Part shown: positions 22,246-30,175 of the stretch, one piece after another
How the letters are laid out: each line of letters starts with the position of its first letter
Position numbering within the stretch: the first letter of the stretch is position 1
IMG/VR virus record: IMGVR_UViG_3300029787_004704
Coordinates: 1-64,000 of that record
Origin: a virus
Direction: 5' to 3' (one strand)
DNA: 64,000 nt
The notes under the pieces: generated by a model
Database searches by the model: none
Seen by the model: the letters and a program-made list of their open reading frames with translations, nothing else
What the model was told of the DNA's origin: nothing
Position numbers and translations under genes: made by a program

Positions 22246-23268
22246 CTAGGAGATTTGATGCTTAGTTTTTATCTCTTCCAACCAACGTTTTATAAAAGCA
22301 TCCGCAGTTTTGTTAAGGTATTTGTCTTGCAATAATTTTTGATTGTGCAACGTATCTTCTATAGTTGCATCATAAAATTGTTGGGGATTATGACTATCTA
22401 ATATTTCTTGTAGTTCAATTATTGCTTTATTAACTCTTATTATATCATCTGGTTCTTTATCATAATCATGATTTATTACACTGTCATAAACTTTGAAACC
22501 TAAGTCTCGCAGTATTTGTACATAGCCATGACCAGCAACATAGATTGCAGGAATACCAACAGTCATTGGACGTATAGATTTTTCTGTGATGAAAATTAAA
22601 TTATTGATAAACGCCTCACTTACCAGTTCTATCATTACATCATTGTACAGTGGTGTATCTGTGATATGGCCCTTGTATGTTTCTTTATCTACTTCTCTAG
22701 TATCACCAAATAAATCTTGCTCTATCAAGCCAGGAGCATCAAATACACGTTGATGGTAAACCACATTACCTCGATTGAGCAACCACCGGTGATGCAGATT
22801 CAACAGAGTTTGATCTCTGTGATCTCTGTGATTGTTCATTAGACACACATATCGCGATTCGCTTGTATTTGGTTTTTTAGGAGCAATAATCTTGCCTGAA
22901 AACTCTGCAACAAAGTTGCCTGGTATTGCATAGGATTGGTCAACGCACTTGTGCACCTCTTCTTGTAATAAGCCGTCTGTGTACCAAAATAAATTTTTGT
23001 GTTCTAGTATCTTGGCTCCTAGGTCGTTTGCGTGTTTAAGACGTCTATAGATTAAACATGCGTCACAAAATGGTGCCACAAACAATCGATTGCTATGTAG
23101 TAGTTCAGACAGTCGATCATATTGCTGTTTTGCCTCTTCTACATTGTCACTGGCAATAGGATCAAACTGCCTAGGTGAAATTATAATGTCTTGGTTTTGG
23201 TAGCCAGAAAATAATGGGCCGCCTTCTGGTAATGCCTGTTCATCAATAATCATAGTATTGTATTTCAA
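22246..23268 (-). CDS. Putative glycosyltransferase-like protein, ITEK family member C
   Basis: 340 aa. The C-terminal signature MIELVSEAF, IFITEKSIRPMTVGIPAIYVAG and YVQILRDLGFKVYD aligns by eye with the other four family members. It lies among small genes far from the glycan cluster, so it probably moved independently. The start at 23268 is overlapped by the end of the small membrane gene 23243-23401. Function inferred only from family likeness. Confidence 0.5.
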   Translation of the reverse strand: MKYNTMIIDEQALPEGGPLFSGYQNQDIIISPRQFDPIASDNVEEAKQQYDRLSELLHSNRLFVAPFCDACLIYRRLKHANDLGAKILEHKNLFWYTDGLLQEEVHKCVDQSYAIPGNFVAEFSGKIIAPKKPNTSESRYVCLMNNHRDHRDQTLLNLHHRWLLNRGNVVYHQRVFDAPGLIEQDLFGDTREVDKETYKGHITDTPLYNDVMIELVSEAFINNLIFITEKSIRPMTVGIPAIYVAGHGYVQILRDLGFKVYDSVINHDYDKEPDDIIRVNKAIIELQEILDSHNPQQFYDATIEDTLHNQKLLQDKYLNKTADAFIKRWLEEIKTKHQIS

Positions 23269-23401
23269 TAGACTCGTCTAATATGAATATACTCTGCAGG
23301 TCATAAAACATATCATACAATTCATTTATCTGAATTTGTTGATTTATTAAAATACCAAACAAAAATAAGATAATGATCAATATGAACAAATATTTTTTCA
23401 T
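23243..23401 (-). CDS. Small membrane-anchored protein (52 aa)
   Basis: Begins with MKKYLFILIIILFLFGILIN, a positively charged start plus a hydrophobic helix that looks like a signal anchor, then a polar acidic tail with NELYDMFYDLQSIF. Start overlaps the stop of the upstream gene as ATGA, and its end overlaps the next gene by 26 nt. Both overlaps support real translation. Function unknown. Confidence 0.6.
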   Translation of the reverse strand: MKKYLFILIIILFLFGILINQQIQINELYDMFYDLQSIFILDESIEIQYYDY

Positions 23402-23550
23402 TTCTTTTTGTCCATACTTTCTAAGAATTGTTTAGTGGTATTGGGAGATAATTTATTTAGATCGTCGTTTGAAATTTTTTTTCTAAATATAGAATCATAG
23501 TTTTCTCTAAATTTTTTTGTAGGCAAATGGGTACCATCTTTAATTGCCAT
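23398..23550 (-). CDS. Small basic hypothetical (50 aa)
   Basis: 50 aa from the ATG at 23550, chosen because AGGAG lies a few bases upstream and it keeps the overlap with the previous gene short (11 nt). Sequence is polar and Lys-rich (FRKKISNDDLNKL). Ends ATGA-coupled to the small membrane gene. Not recognised. Confidence 0.5.
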   Translation of the reverse strand: MAIKDGTHLPTKKFRENYDSIFRKKISNDDLNKLSPNTTKQFLESMDKKK

Positions 23551-23782
23551 TTTTTTGCTCCTGATATTTTGCGGCCGCATCTATTCGTTTGCGTTCCACA
23601 AATTTTTCTTTTATAAATTCTGCACCATGGAACTTGCCATCATATGCAACCCACATTTCATGCAGTTCGATATTTACTGACTCGTCGTTGAACCAATGTA
23701 CCAGTTCGATTGGATCGTCTGTCTTAAACAATTCGCGATATGTGTCAACATGATGTATGGTAAAATATTTTTTCTTTGCCAT
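23540..23782 (-). CDS. Hypothetical protein (80 aa)
   Basis: 80 aa with FTIHHVDTYRELF, a Trp-rich middle (LVHWFNDESVNIELHEMWVAYD) and a charged C-terminal helix. It starts directly at the stop of MazG, so it belongs to the same operon. No domain recognised. Confidence 0.5.
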   Translation of the reverse strand: MAKKKYFTIHHVDTYRELFKTDDPIELVHWFNDESVNIELHEMWVAYDGKFHGAEFIKEKFVERKRIDAAAKYQEQKNGN

Positions 23783-24127
23783 TTAATTCTTTTTGCCTCC
23801 TAAACCTTTTGGTATTGGATCTCCTTTAAGTTCCTCTTTGACAAATATTCCATCTACCATTTTGCCTGTTCTGTGTTTTATAGAATCATATGCTTTTTGT
23901 AAACAAATATCTACAGTTAGATCATTCCTGTGCATGATGTTTAACATAACTACCATCATGTCTCCTAGATCATCAGCTATCAACATAGGATGGTTATTTT
24001 TGCAAACATTATCACTTAGTTCTCCTAATTCTTGTGCAAGTTTTAAGACTTGATCTTTGTCAGTGCTACCTTCGATTAAATTTCGATCTTTGTGCCACTG
24101 TATAATGTCGTTTATTAAGTTTTGCAT
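23783..24127 (-). CDS. mazG-like: MazG-like nucleotide pyrophosphohydrolase
   Basis: 114 aa. The all-alpha NTP-PPase pattern is present: LAQELGELSDNV (E-x2-E), then IADDLGDMMVVMLNIM (D-x2-D-type metal site). MazG-type enzymes hydrolyse (d)NTPs to NMPs. In marine phages they have been proposed to adjust nucleotide or alarmone pools; the real substrate varies. Overlaps the SufE gene start by 13 nt. Confidence 0.8.
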   Translation of the reverse strand: MQNLINDIIQWHKDRNLIEGSTDKDQVLKLAQELGELSDNVCKNNHPMLIADDLGDMMVVMLNIMHRNDLTVDICLQKAYDSIKHRTGKMVDGIFVKEELKGDPIPKGLGGKKN

Positions 24128-24528
24128 GATTTTGCGTACTCCTTTATTTTCAGCAACATACTGTATGCCCCGTTGCGACGGTTGACCGAAAGTATGTTGC
24201 CAAAGTTTAGTTCTTCGGTCAAATCTCTTTCATTTGCTGTAATCTCATCTGGTGTATGTCCGCCATATATGTAACTGAACAACGTGACAACTCCTTTTGT
24301 AATCTGTGCATCTGAATCTGAATGAAATTTTATTATTCCATTTTTGAATTCTGGCACTAACCAAACTTGACTGACACAGCCTGAAACTTTAAATTCTGGT
24401 AGTCTATATTCTTCATTGAAGGGATCAGCCTGTTCTCCTTTATCCATCAGGAATCTATATCGGTCTAATGGATCTTCGAATATATTCATTACTTCTTTGA
24501 TTTCATCTATCTTCTTATCTATTGTCAT
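24115..24528 (-). CDS. sufE: SufE-like sulfur acceptor protein
   Basis: 137 aa, the normal SufE length. The active Cys51 lies in KVSGCVSQVWLVP, the family's diagnostic motif, at the same residue number as in E. coli. The N-terminal DPLDRYRFLMDKGEQADPF is also typical. SufE takes persulfide sulfur from the SufS cysteine desulfurase and passes it to the SufBCD scaffold for Fe-S assembly. A phage copy without SufS would have to use the host enzyme. Genes for a ferredoxin and a radical SAM protein in the same window suggest Fe-S supply during infection. Confidence 0.85.
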   Translation of the reverse strand: MTIDKKIDEIKEVMNIFEDPLDRYRFLMDKGEQADPFNEEYRLPEFKVSGCVSQVWLVPEFKNGIIKFHSDSDAQITKGVVTLFSYIYGGHTPDEITANERDLTEELNFGNILSVNRRNGAYSMLLKIKEYAKSCKT

Positions 24529-25199
24529 TCTATTCCTGCTTCTCTCAAAGTGTTTCTCACAAAATCTTTGTCCTCATCACGTTTTTTGAATGTTCTTTTC
24601 CACCATTCTGGGTCAATTATTTCATATATTATTTTTATCTGATCATCATGCATTATGGTTAACATGTCTTTGCCTGTCTCACAGTTCAACATCACCCATG
24701 GTGATATTTTACCATTTGCTATCATCTGTGTGACTCTATTCAAATTTACATATTTAAAAAAGTCTTCTAGTCTTGCATTTTCTTGTTGTGACCATTCATC
24801 CATTGTAAGTATGGTTCTGTTTAGTGCTTGAGGTACTGGCTCAGTACGTATCAATTGTTTAATGTATGTGTCCACAGTGCCTTGCTTCGCCCACGAGTCA
24901 ACTCTAATTTTGGATGTGCAAAGCCAATCAATAAATGCACCTATCTCGATTGGTGTGTTTGCTGTGATAAATTCTGCTGTCTTTATAAATGCCCTGTAAT
25001 ATTGGGATTGTGCAAAATCTGTAAATGTTTTTGGTTTCTGATTGTTGTAATTAATTTCATAGAATCTACGAAATATTTCAAATGCTAACACATGGACTTT
25101 GTTATCTTTCTGTACCCATCTGCGTTTTGGTTCACACATATGTACATCCATAGTGGACTGTCGTGAGAAATGTTTGTTACAATATTCGCAAGTTGGCAT
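24525..25199 (-). CDS. Zinc-finger-containing conserved phage protein
   Basis: 224 aa. The N-terminus has a C2H2-like finger: CEYCNKHFSRQSTMDVHMC. The remainder is helical with charged and aromatic residues (FEIFRRFYEINY, MTIMHDDQIKIIYEIIDPEWW). The finger suggests DNA or RNA binding. The start abuts the small membrane gene at 25203 and the end overlaps SufE by 4 nt. Not assigned to a T4 gene. Confidence 0.55.
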   Translation of the reverse strand: MPTCEYCNKHFSRQSTMDVHMCEPKRRWVQKDNKVHVLAFEIFRRFYEINYNNQKPKTFTDFAQSQYYRAFIKTAEFITANTPIEIGAFIDWLCTSKIRVDSWAKQGTVDTYIKQLIRTEPVPQALNRTILTMDEWSQQENARLEDFFKYVNLNRVTQMIANGKISPWVMLNCETGKDMLTIMHDDQIKIIYEIIDPEWWKRTFKKRDEDKDFVRNTLREAGIE

Positions 25200-25202
25200 A
25201 AC

Positions 25203-25400
25203 TTATTTTAACATCTTGTGTATGTTCTTGTAAAATGAATAGTCTCCTAATATAAACAAAATTTGATGTAAAAATAATGACGGTGATGTTCCTGTGAACA
25301 AAACCATAAATCCTATTAAAAAAAGTTGTTGTTGTAGAATGTACATGATGTATAAACCAACTGCTTTGCGAGGCACAGCATAGTTTAACCAATCAGTCAC
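25203..25400 (-). CDS. Small hydrophobic membrane protein (65 aa, GTG start)
   Basis: 65 aa starting with GTG at 25400 that overlaps the ThyX stop by 8 nt. One or two helices (GLYIMYILQQQLFLIGFMVLF, then SPSLFLHQILFILG). Another frame with a TTG start over the same bases gives a less membrane-like, Cys-rich product, so I prefer this one. Unknown role. Confidence 0.5.
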   Translation of the reverse strand: MTDWLNYAVPRKAVGLYIMYILQQQLFLIGFMVLFTGTSPSLFLHQILFILGDYSFYKNIHKMLK

Positions 25401-26082
25401 TTATTAAATCCTCTGCCATTGGAAATATTTTTGCAATCACTTCCGCACAAGCATGAGCAATATCCATATGTTCTTTTTGTGTACCGTGTCCGCCTCTTAG
25501 TTCTATGTAATGGATCCAACTTCTCAATGTGCCATTCATGTATAATCTTGTTTTGGTCAGTCCTTCGGGCAATATAACTCTTGCTTGTTCTTTTGCAATA
25601 CCTTTTTCAATTGCATTGTCATATGTGGATTTTGCTATTTCTATGATATGTTTCTGTTGAGCATCCCACCACAGTTGCAAGTCCATATCGGCAGTTGCAA
25701 TACTGTTCTGTCTATTAGTTGGATCTTGCATTCTTGCTTCTCTAATTTCAAACGTGTCGTCCATGTCTTGTGGATTTGCATACCTCTGTGAAAACTCTTG
25801 AAAAGAAAATGATCTGTGCCTTACAATCTGATGTGCAATATCTCTTGTGGTGTTGATCTCCAAACAAGCAGAAACCATTTCAAGTGGTGACCAATGTTGG
25901 TGTTTGATCAAATATCTAATTAATTTTTCTGATGTATCACTGTTCATTTGGTTCGAAGGATTGCTTACTCTTGCACAGTAGGCAATCAAGTCCTGGCAGT
26001 CCATAGGCATTTTGCTCACAGCATTCATACCTAATAATGTTTGATCTCCAACTTGTGAATATGAAATAAGTTTTGCTATCAA
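25393..26082 (-). CDS. thyX: Flavin-dependent thymidylate synthase ThyX
   Basis: 229 aa. The signature RHRSFSFQEFSQRY at residues 88-101 contains the RHR and S-R-Y of ThyX. It converts dUMP to dTMP using FAD, methylenetetrahydrofolate and NADPH, which frees the phage from the host's thymidylate supply. Common in marine T4-like phages in place of ThyA. Neighbouring genes overlap on both sides. Confidence 0.95.
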   Translation of the reverse strand: MIAKLISYSQVGDQTLLGMNAVSKMPMDCQDLIAYCARVSNPSNQMNSDTSEKLIRYLIKHQHWSPLEMVSACLEINTTRDIAHQIVRHRSFSFQEFSQRYANPQDMDDTFEIREARMQDPTNRQNSIATADMDLQLWWDAQQKHIIEIAKSTYDNAIEKGIAKEQARVILPEGLTKTRLYMNGTLRSWIHYIELRGGHGTQKEHMDIAHACAEVIAKIFPMAEDLISD

Positions 26083-26333
26083 TGTTTGCTCCCAGAATGC
26101 ATTTCTTGAACCTGATCAGTTAACTCATACATAGTATCACAAAAGGCTTTATACTCATCATCTGAAAGTGATGTCTTGTATAATCTTAATGCGGAATTCA
26201 GCATGTTGGCCGCTATGATCATTGAATCGTATTTCTTAATCCAATCTAATGTTTGTGACCAAACTATTTCGTTCGCTTCTACTATAAGTTGTTTATCGTC
26301 CGCCTCAAGATCAAATTCAAATTGATCACTCAT
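26079..26333 (-). CDS. Hypothetical acidic helical protein (84 aa)
   Basis: About 84 aa from the ATG at 26333, which overlaps the upstream gene's stop. Acidic and helical (DQFEFDLEADDKQLIVEANEI; ALRLYKTSLSDDEYKAF). It ends overlapping ThyX by 4 nt. Unknown. Confidence 0.5.
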   Translation of the reverse strand: MSDQFEFDLEADDKQLIVEANEIVWSQTLDWIKKYDSMIIAANMLNSALRLYKTSLSDDEYKAFCDTMYELTDQVQEMHSGSKH

Positions 26334-26616
26334 GCTCACCGCCATGACCTCGTGTTAGAATACCGTCTATTCTTTGTTTGCGTACTTGTTTGAAATAAAA
26401 TGCTGTCAATACAGTCATTGTTATAAACAATGCGTGTGCTATCGCAGAGATGCCAAATGCGTATATACTTTCAATAATGTATATGCCAAAGACAGCAGAC
26501 CACATCCATGCCAGTATCTGCATAGACATAAATTTTACTTGGAACGGAAGATCTTTCAGTGCATTAACCTTGTCGTCCATAATAGCATCATAAGATTCTT
26601 TAATATCTTTTTTCAT
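26326..26616 (-). CDS. Two-helix membrane protein (96 aa)
   Basis: 96 aa. Two hydrophobic segments, MQILAWMWSAVFGIYIIESI and AIAHALFITMTVLTAFYF, with a charged N-terminus and a basic KQVRKQR linker before the tail. A clear AAGGAG site lies before the ATG. First gene of the overlapping run that leads to ThyX and SufE. Function unknown. Confidence 0.6.
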   Translation of the reverse strand: MKKDIKESYDAIMDDKVNALKDLPFQVKFMSMQILAWMWSAVFGIYIIESIYAFGISAIAHALFITMTVLTAFYFKQVRKQRIDGILTRGHGGEHE

Positions 26617-26663
26617 GTAAATCTCCTTGTTAAAATTATATTATACAACAAATACCACAGTTG

Positions 26664-27002
26664 TCAATCAGGTGTATAGTCACTGCCATCGAATAAATCT
26701 GTCTTATCTGCTATTTTACTTGCTTCTTCATAACCTGGCATAGGGTCTTTTTGATCTACTATTTGGTTGTTGTACCATTTATCTGCATATTCCTTGTTAA
26801 TGTTTGTCCAGTGAATGATGCTGTCTGAGTCTGGTTTAATTGCGTCCTCAGGACATTCAGGCTCACAAACACCACAGTCTATGCATTCGTCTGGGTGGAT
26901 GACTAGCATGTTTGGCCCTTCGTAGAAACAATCCACAGGACACACAGACACACAGGTTGTGTGTTTGCACATGATACATTTGTCATCCACCACATAAGTC
27001 AT
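26664..27002 (-). CDS. fdxA: 7Fe ferredoxin, FdxA type
   Basis: 112 aa, the same length as alphaproteobacterial FdxA. Cys9, 12, 17, 21 and 25 in the first motif and Cys40, 43, 46, 50 in [12 protein letters not shown] would hold a [3Fe-4S] and a [4Fe-4S] cluster. The [10 protein letters not shown] linker and the long acidic tail are also family traits. It would carry electrons to an unknown partner: candidates in the window are the radical SAM enzyme or host reductases. Close to SufE, which would help build its clusters. Likely acquired from a host. Confidence 0.9.
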   Translation of the reverse strand: MTYVVDDKCIMCKHTTCVSVCPVDCFYEGPNMLVIHPDECIDCGVCEPECPEDAIKPDSDSIIHWTNINKEYADKWYNNQIVDQKDPMPGYEEASKIADKTDLFDGSDYTPD

Positions 27003-27009
27003 ATTGTAT

Positions 27010-27192
27010 TTAGATTTTCTTACGCAAGTGATCTACATCTGTAGACACACTTCTTAGGTCATCTTGCATTTGCGTAAAACGTATTCTTATCATTTTTATA
27101 TTTTCTCTTATTCTACCTAGAAGATACACAAGATACAATAGCATGAAAAACGATATTGTAAGTGCAATCAACTCTATTATTTCTGATCCCAT
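27010..27192 (-). CDS. Small membrane/coiled-coil protein (60 aa)
   Basis: 60 aa. One membrane helix ([20 protein letters not shown]) then a basic coiled-coil-like tail ([21 protein letters not shown]). AGGAG lies before the start. Resembles spanin-like or accessory membrane proteins in layout only. Confidence 0.5.
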   Translation of the reverse strand: MGSEIIELIALTISFFMLLYLVYLLGRIRENIKMIRIRFTQMQDDLRSVSTDVDHLRKKI

Positions 27193-27246
27193 ACAAACCT
27201 CCTATGGATTATGGTTACTATTATTATACACTGGTAATCTGTGTTG

Positions 27247-27693
27247 TCAAGTAATGCCGTGATCTTTTTTGAGTGCTGTAAACTCTTTGGTGCTCATGGT
27301 TGCGTCTAATAAATCTAGATCTACCTGTTTAGCAGTTGGATATAACTCTTGTAATTCTTTCATTTTTGATTTTGTCGATCCTGCTTTCTTTTTAGGATAT
27401 ATCCATTTGTGAAACAATACGAAAGTTGATCCACACATAGCACTCAGTTTCCATAACAGTCCTTTATGGTTTTTAGAAAGAGTCCACAGATGTTTATTGA
27501 TATTTGAATTGGCTTCCTCGATATAAAACTCTTGCACAGCACGGTCTTTGTGTTCAACTGACGCAGTCCATTTCAAAGTCATATACGGTGAATATAATTT
27601 TTTGTCTTCTTCTGACAAATTTTGAAACCAGTTTTTATCTCTGGTATCAACTGCTCTCATCATTTGTTTTATATCTAAAAACTTACCAGCCAT
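27247..27693 (-). CDS. Possible sliding-clamp-loader small subunit (gp62-like)
   Basis: 148 aa. The layout SPYMTLKWTASV, NINKHLWTLSKNHKGLLWKL and a C-terminal AKQVDLDLLDATMSTKEF resembles the order of motifs in gp62 of marine T4-like phages, shorter than T4's 187 aa. gp62 pairs with gp44 to load the clamp. No gp44 or gp45 gene adjoins it here, which weakens the case. If it is not gp62, it is an unrecognised helical phage protein. Confidence 0.4.
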   Translation of the reverse strand: MAGKFLDIKQMMRAVDTRDKNWFQNLSEEDKKLYSPYMTLKWTASVEHKDRAVQEFYIEEANSNINKHLWTLSKNHKGLLWKLSAMCGSTFVLFHKWIYPKKKAGSTKSKMKELQELYPTAKQVDLDLLDATMSTKEFTALKKDHGIT

Positions 27694-27720
27694 ACACTAT
27701 TATAACATAATTACTTGCCT

Positions 27721-28638
27721 ATGCCAATCATTTCTAAGCATCCACAACATTATACTACATGGAGCCTGACTTCGCAAGTGTACAACACATTTTCATCAGA
27801 CACTGTTACAGTTATAGACACAATGTGGACAGAAAATAATGAACTAAAAAATCTAGTTCAAATTGCGTTGGATAATAATCATAAAGTGGTTATAATGAAT
27901 TGGATTGATGAATTACGTGGAGAATGGCGAGATCCTATATACGAAAACAAAGATGTGCTAGTGGTAAAACATTTATGGCCTTTCCTAAAAACTTGCGAAC
28001 AAAGTTTTCAAAAGGTAAAGTGGGCCGATGTCTATCCAAATAATTTTGATTACGACTTTATGTGCTACATGTTCAAAGTAAAACCATGGAGGACCGATTT
28101 GTATAATAGATTGAAAGGCAAAAAAGGATTGCTGTCTCTCATGCAAGAGAAAAATTTTACAGAGCAACTTGAATACACTTGGGGGAACACAAACACAGAA
28201 CCAAGCAGTGATGGAGCACCTACTGTGGTGGACATTTACTCATTTGGAGATATGAATTTGTGGCGATCACATTTTTTAAACATTGTGTCAGAAGGATTGC
28301 ATGGCATTTATTATCCTGTGTGGATTACTGAAAAAACATTGAAACCTATCATGGGTGCTAGACCATTCATAATATATGGACATCCTGAAACTGCAGACTG
28401 TCTTAAACAAATAGGCTTTGAAACATTTGATGAAGATTTTGATCACAGACCAGACCCAGACTATGAAAAACACAGTGTCGAGATAGCAAAGGTAGTTGAT
28501 AATTTAACAAATGAAAATTTGTCATTGTTTTATAAAAAACTTCTACCAAAAATTGAACACAATTTTTATAATTGGCAAGACTATGCTGTTAGAGAACATG
28601 ATAAAATGTTATCACGTGTACAGGAGTTTCTGTGTTAG
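27721..28638 (+). CDS. Putative glycosyltransferase-like protein, ITEK family member D
   Basis: 305 aa from the ATG at 27721 (a TTG six bases earlier is less likely). The conserved C-terminal part reads FLNIVSEGL, VWITEKTLKPIMGARPFIIYG, LKQIGFETFDEDF. The N-terminus ISKHPQHYTTWSLTSQVYN is clearly related to the start of the next gene (member E), so D and E are a tandem pair. Rightward orientation, against leftward neighbours, suggests a cassette insertion. Function is inferred from likeness to sugar transferases. Confidence 0.55.
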   Translation: MPIISKHPQHYTTWSLTSQVYNTFSSDTVTVIDTMWTENNELKNLVQIALDNNHKVVIMNWIDELRGEWRDPIYENKDVLVVKHLWPFLKTCEQSFQKVKWADVYPNNFDYDFMCYMFKVKPWRTDLYNRLKGKKGLLSLMQEKNFTEQLEYTWGNTNTEPSSDGAPTVVDIYSFGDMNLWRSHFLNIVSEGLHGIYYPVWITEKTLKPIMGARPFIIYGHPETADCLKQIGFETFDEDFDHRPDPDYEKHSVEIAKVVDNLTNENLSLFYKKLLPKIEHNFYNWQDYAVREHDKMLSRVQEFLC

Positions 28639-29615
28639 CAATATCCAAATATCCTAGTCATTGGGCCTCTTATCCTATGGTAAAACAGGTGTATGATGAC
28701 ATTGTAGATGATAAGACTCTACTGGTGGACACCACCTGGACTCAAAACCCTGCAGAAGTGCAAGACAACATTGAACGATGGTTAAACAATAAGCATCACA
28801 AAGTAGTCATTATGAATTGGTGGGATGATTTCGGGGGATATGCAGATTACGTTGCAAAATACAAAGACAATGATCGTGTGTTAGTGTCAGACTATAAAGC
28901 AAGTTGGTTGAATATTTGTGACACCAAATTTGTTCAGTACACATGGGAAGAAGTGCAACCAAAATCATTTGAACATTTGTTTTTGTGCTATCAAGGGAAA
29001 TGGAGGCACAATCGCGATGCTATGTACACAATGTTGACCGAATGGAACAGTGAACGAGCAAAGGCAGGAATTGTTACACTACAAGGAATAAATTCTTTGC
29101 AAGACAATATTCCACTACATGAAGGTGATGCAAGTATTGATAACAATCCTGATGTGCAAGATAAAAATTATTATCCAAATGACATTTATTCTTTAGGCGA
29201 CATCAATATATGGAACAATCATTTTTTAAATATTGTGACTGAAACTTTAGATGAACCAAGTGGACTTACTTGGATTACAGAAAAAACTTTGAAGCCAATA
29301 ATTGGTTCTCGACCTTTTGTGTTGTATGGCGATAAAAAAATATATGACTTACTTGAATCGTTTGGATTAGAACACTTTCAACAAGAATTAAATTTTCCTG
29401 ATGTGGAAATTTTAGAACCAGGATTTCCATCTTATCATTGGCAAACAATGGCAATAAGAAAAGGACTGAAACAGTTGTTACAAGTTGATTTACAAAATTT
29501 ATATCAACAGTGCTTGCCTAAGTTAAAACACAACTTTTATGCATGGCGTAAAGTTGCCCAAAATCAATATTCTACCATGATAGAAGGTGTCTCGGAATTT
29601 AAAAGCCGTTCATAG
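28632..29615 (+). CDS. Putative glycosyltransferase-like protein, ITEK family member E
   Basis: 327 aa from a GTG that overlaps the end of member D by 7 nt, with AGGAG within D's last codons. Shared motifs: ISKYPSHWASYPMVKQVYD at the start; FLNIVTETL, TWITEKTLKPIIGSRPFVLYG and LLESFGLEHF later. The middle differs from D by an insertion around residue 150. The end overlaps the sulfotransferase gene convergently by 52 nt. Confidence 0.55.
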   Translation: MLAISKYPSHWASYPMVKQVYDDIVDDKTLLVDTTWTQNPAEVQDNIERWLNNKHHKVVIMNWWDDFGGYADYVAKYKDNDRVLVSDYKASWLNICDTKFVQYTWEEVQPKSFEHLFLCYQGKWRHNRDAMYTMLTEWNSERAKAGIVTLQGINSLQDNIPLHEGDASIDNNPDVQDKNYYPNDIYSLGDINIWNNHFLNIVTETLDEPSGLTWITEKTLKPIIGSRPFVLYGDKKIYDLLESFGLEHFQQELNFPDVEILEPGFPSYHWQTMAIRKGLKQLLQVDLQNLYQQCLPKLKHNFYAWRKVAQNQYSTMIEGVSEFKSRS

Positions 29616-30175
29616 ATTTCATAATCTTTTTCATATTTGTTTCTACACCATCCTGACATCCATAATGGTTTGCGTGTGTAGGCAGTGTCTCCTTGCCATA
29701 TCGCAACTACAGGTGGTGGGTAATTAGCAGACACATTCAATCTTGGAAGACTATCAAACTGTATGCCTGTCGCATCAAGCATCATCGATTCGATTGCTTC
29801 ATAAGGATAAACAATTAATGTTTCGTTGTCTGGCACTATATCTACGCATGTTTCATATTGCGATATGGCATGATCCAAATACAACATTGATTCTGGATTA
29901 TTAGACCATTGATTCATTTTATCGTCCAATGCCGCATGTGCCCTATGCAAATTAACATCGTATACTTGGCACAGTTCACGTTGCAGAACACTGATCAATC
30001 TTTCATATGGATTTCGCCAAACTGTATAATATGCAAAATTGCCTTTTGGATATCTATCTTTAGTAATTTCAAATCCATTTTTTTGCAACACAAATTCTAA
30101 CATAGATGATGCGTTTCGCATGATAGGAATCACAGCAATTTTTGTTTGGTTATTAATTAGATAAGATTGAGTCAT
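29564..30175 (-). CDS. Sulfotransferase-like protein
   Basis: 203 aa. An N-terminal IPIMRNASSML resembles the PAPS 5'-phosphosulfate loop, and VWRNPYERLISVLQ matches the 3'-phosphate-binding RNPYxR pattern of Sulfotransfer_2-type enzymes. It would move sulfate from PAPS to a carbohydrate hydroxyl. It directly precedes KdsA in reading direction after a 23-nt overlap. No PAPS synthesis gene is in the window, so the host must supply donor. Confidence 0.65.
   Translation of the reverse strand: MTQSYLINNQTKIAVIPIMRNASSMLEFVLQKNGFEITKDRYPKGNFAYYTVWRNPYERLISVLQRELCQVYDVNLHRAHAALDDKMNQWSNNPESMLYLDHAISQYETCVDIVPDNETLIVYPYEAIESMMLDATGIQFDSLPRLNVSANYPPPVVAIWQGDTAYTRKPLWMSGWCRNKYEKDYEIYERLLNSETPSIMVEY

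Noticed and set aside
25177-25392. 71-codon frame (TTG start) overlapping the small membrane gene
   Set aside because: The 65-aa frame with GTG overlapping the ThyX stop has a better membrane profile and coupling.
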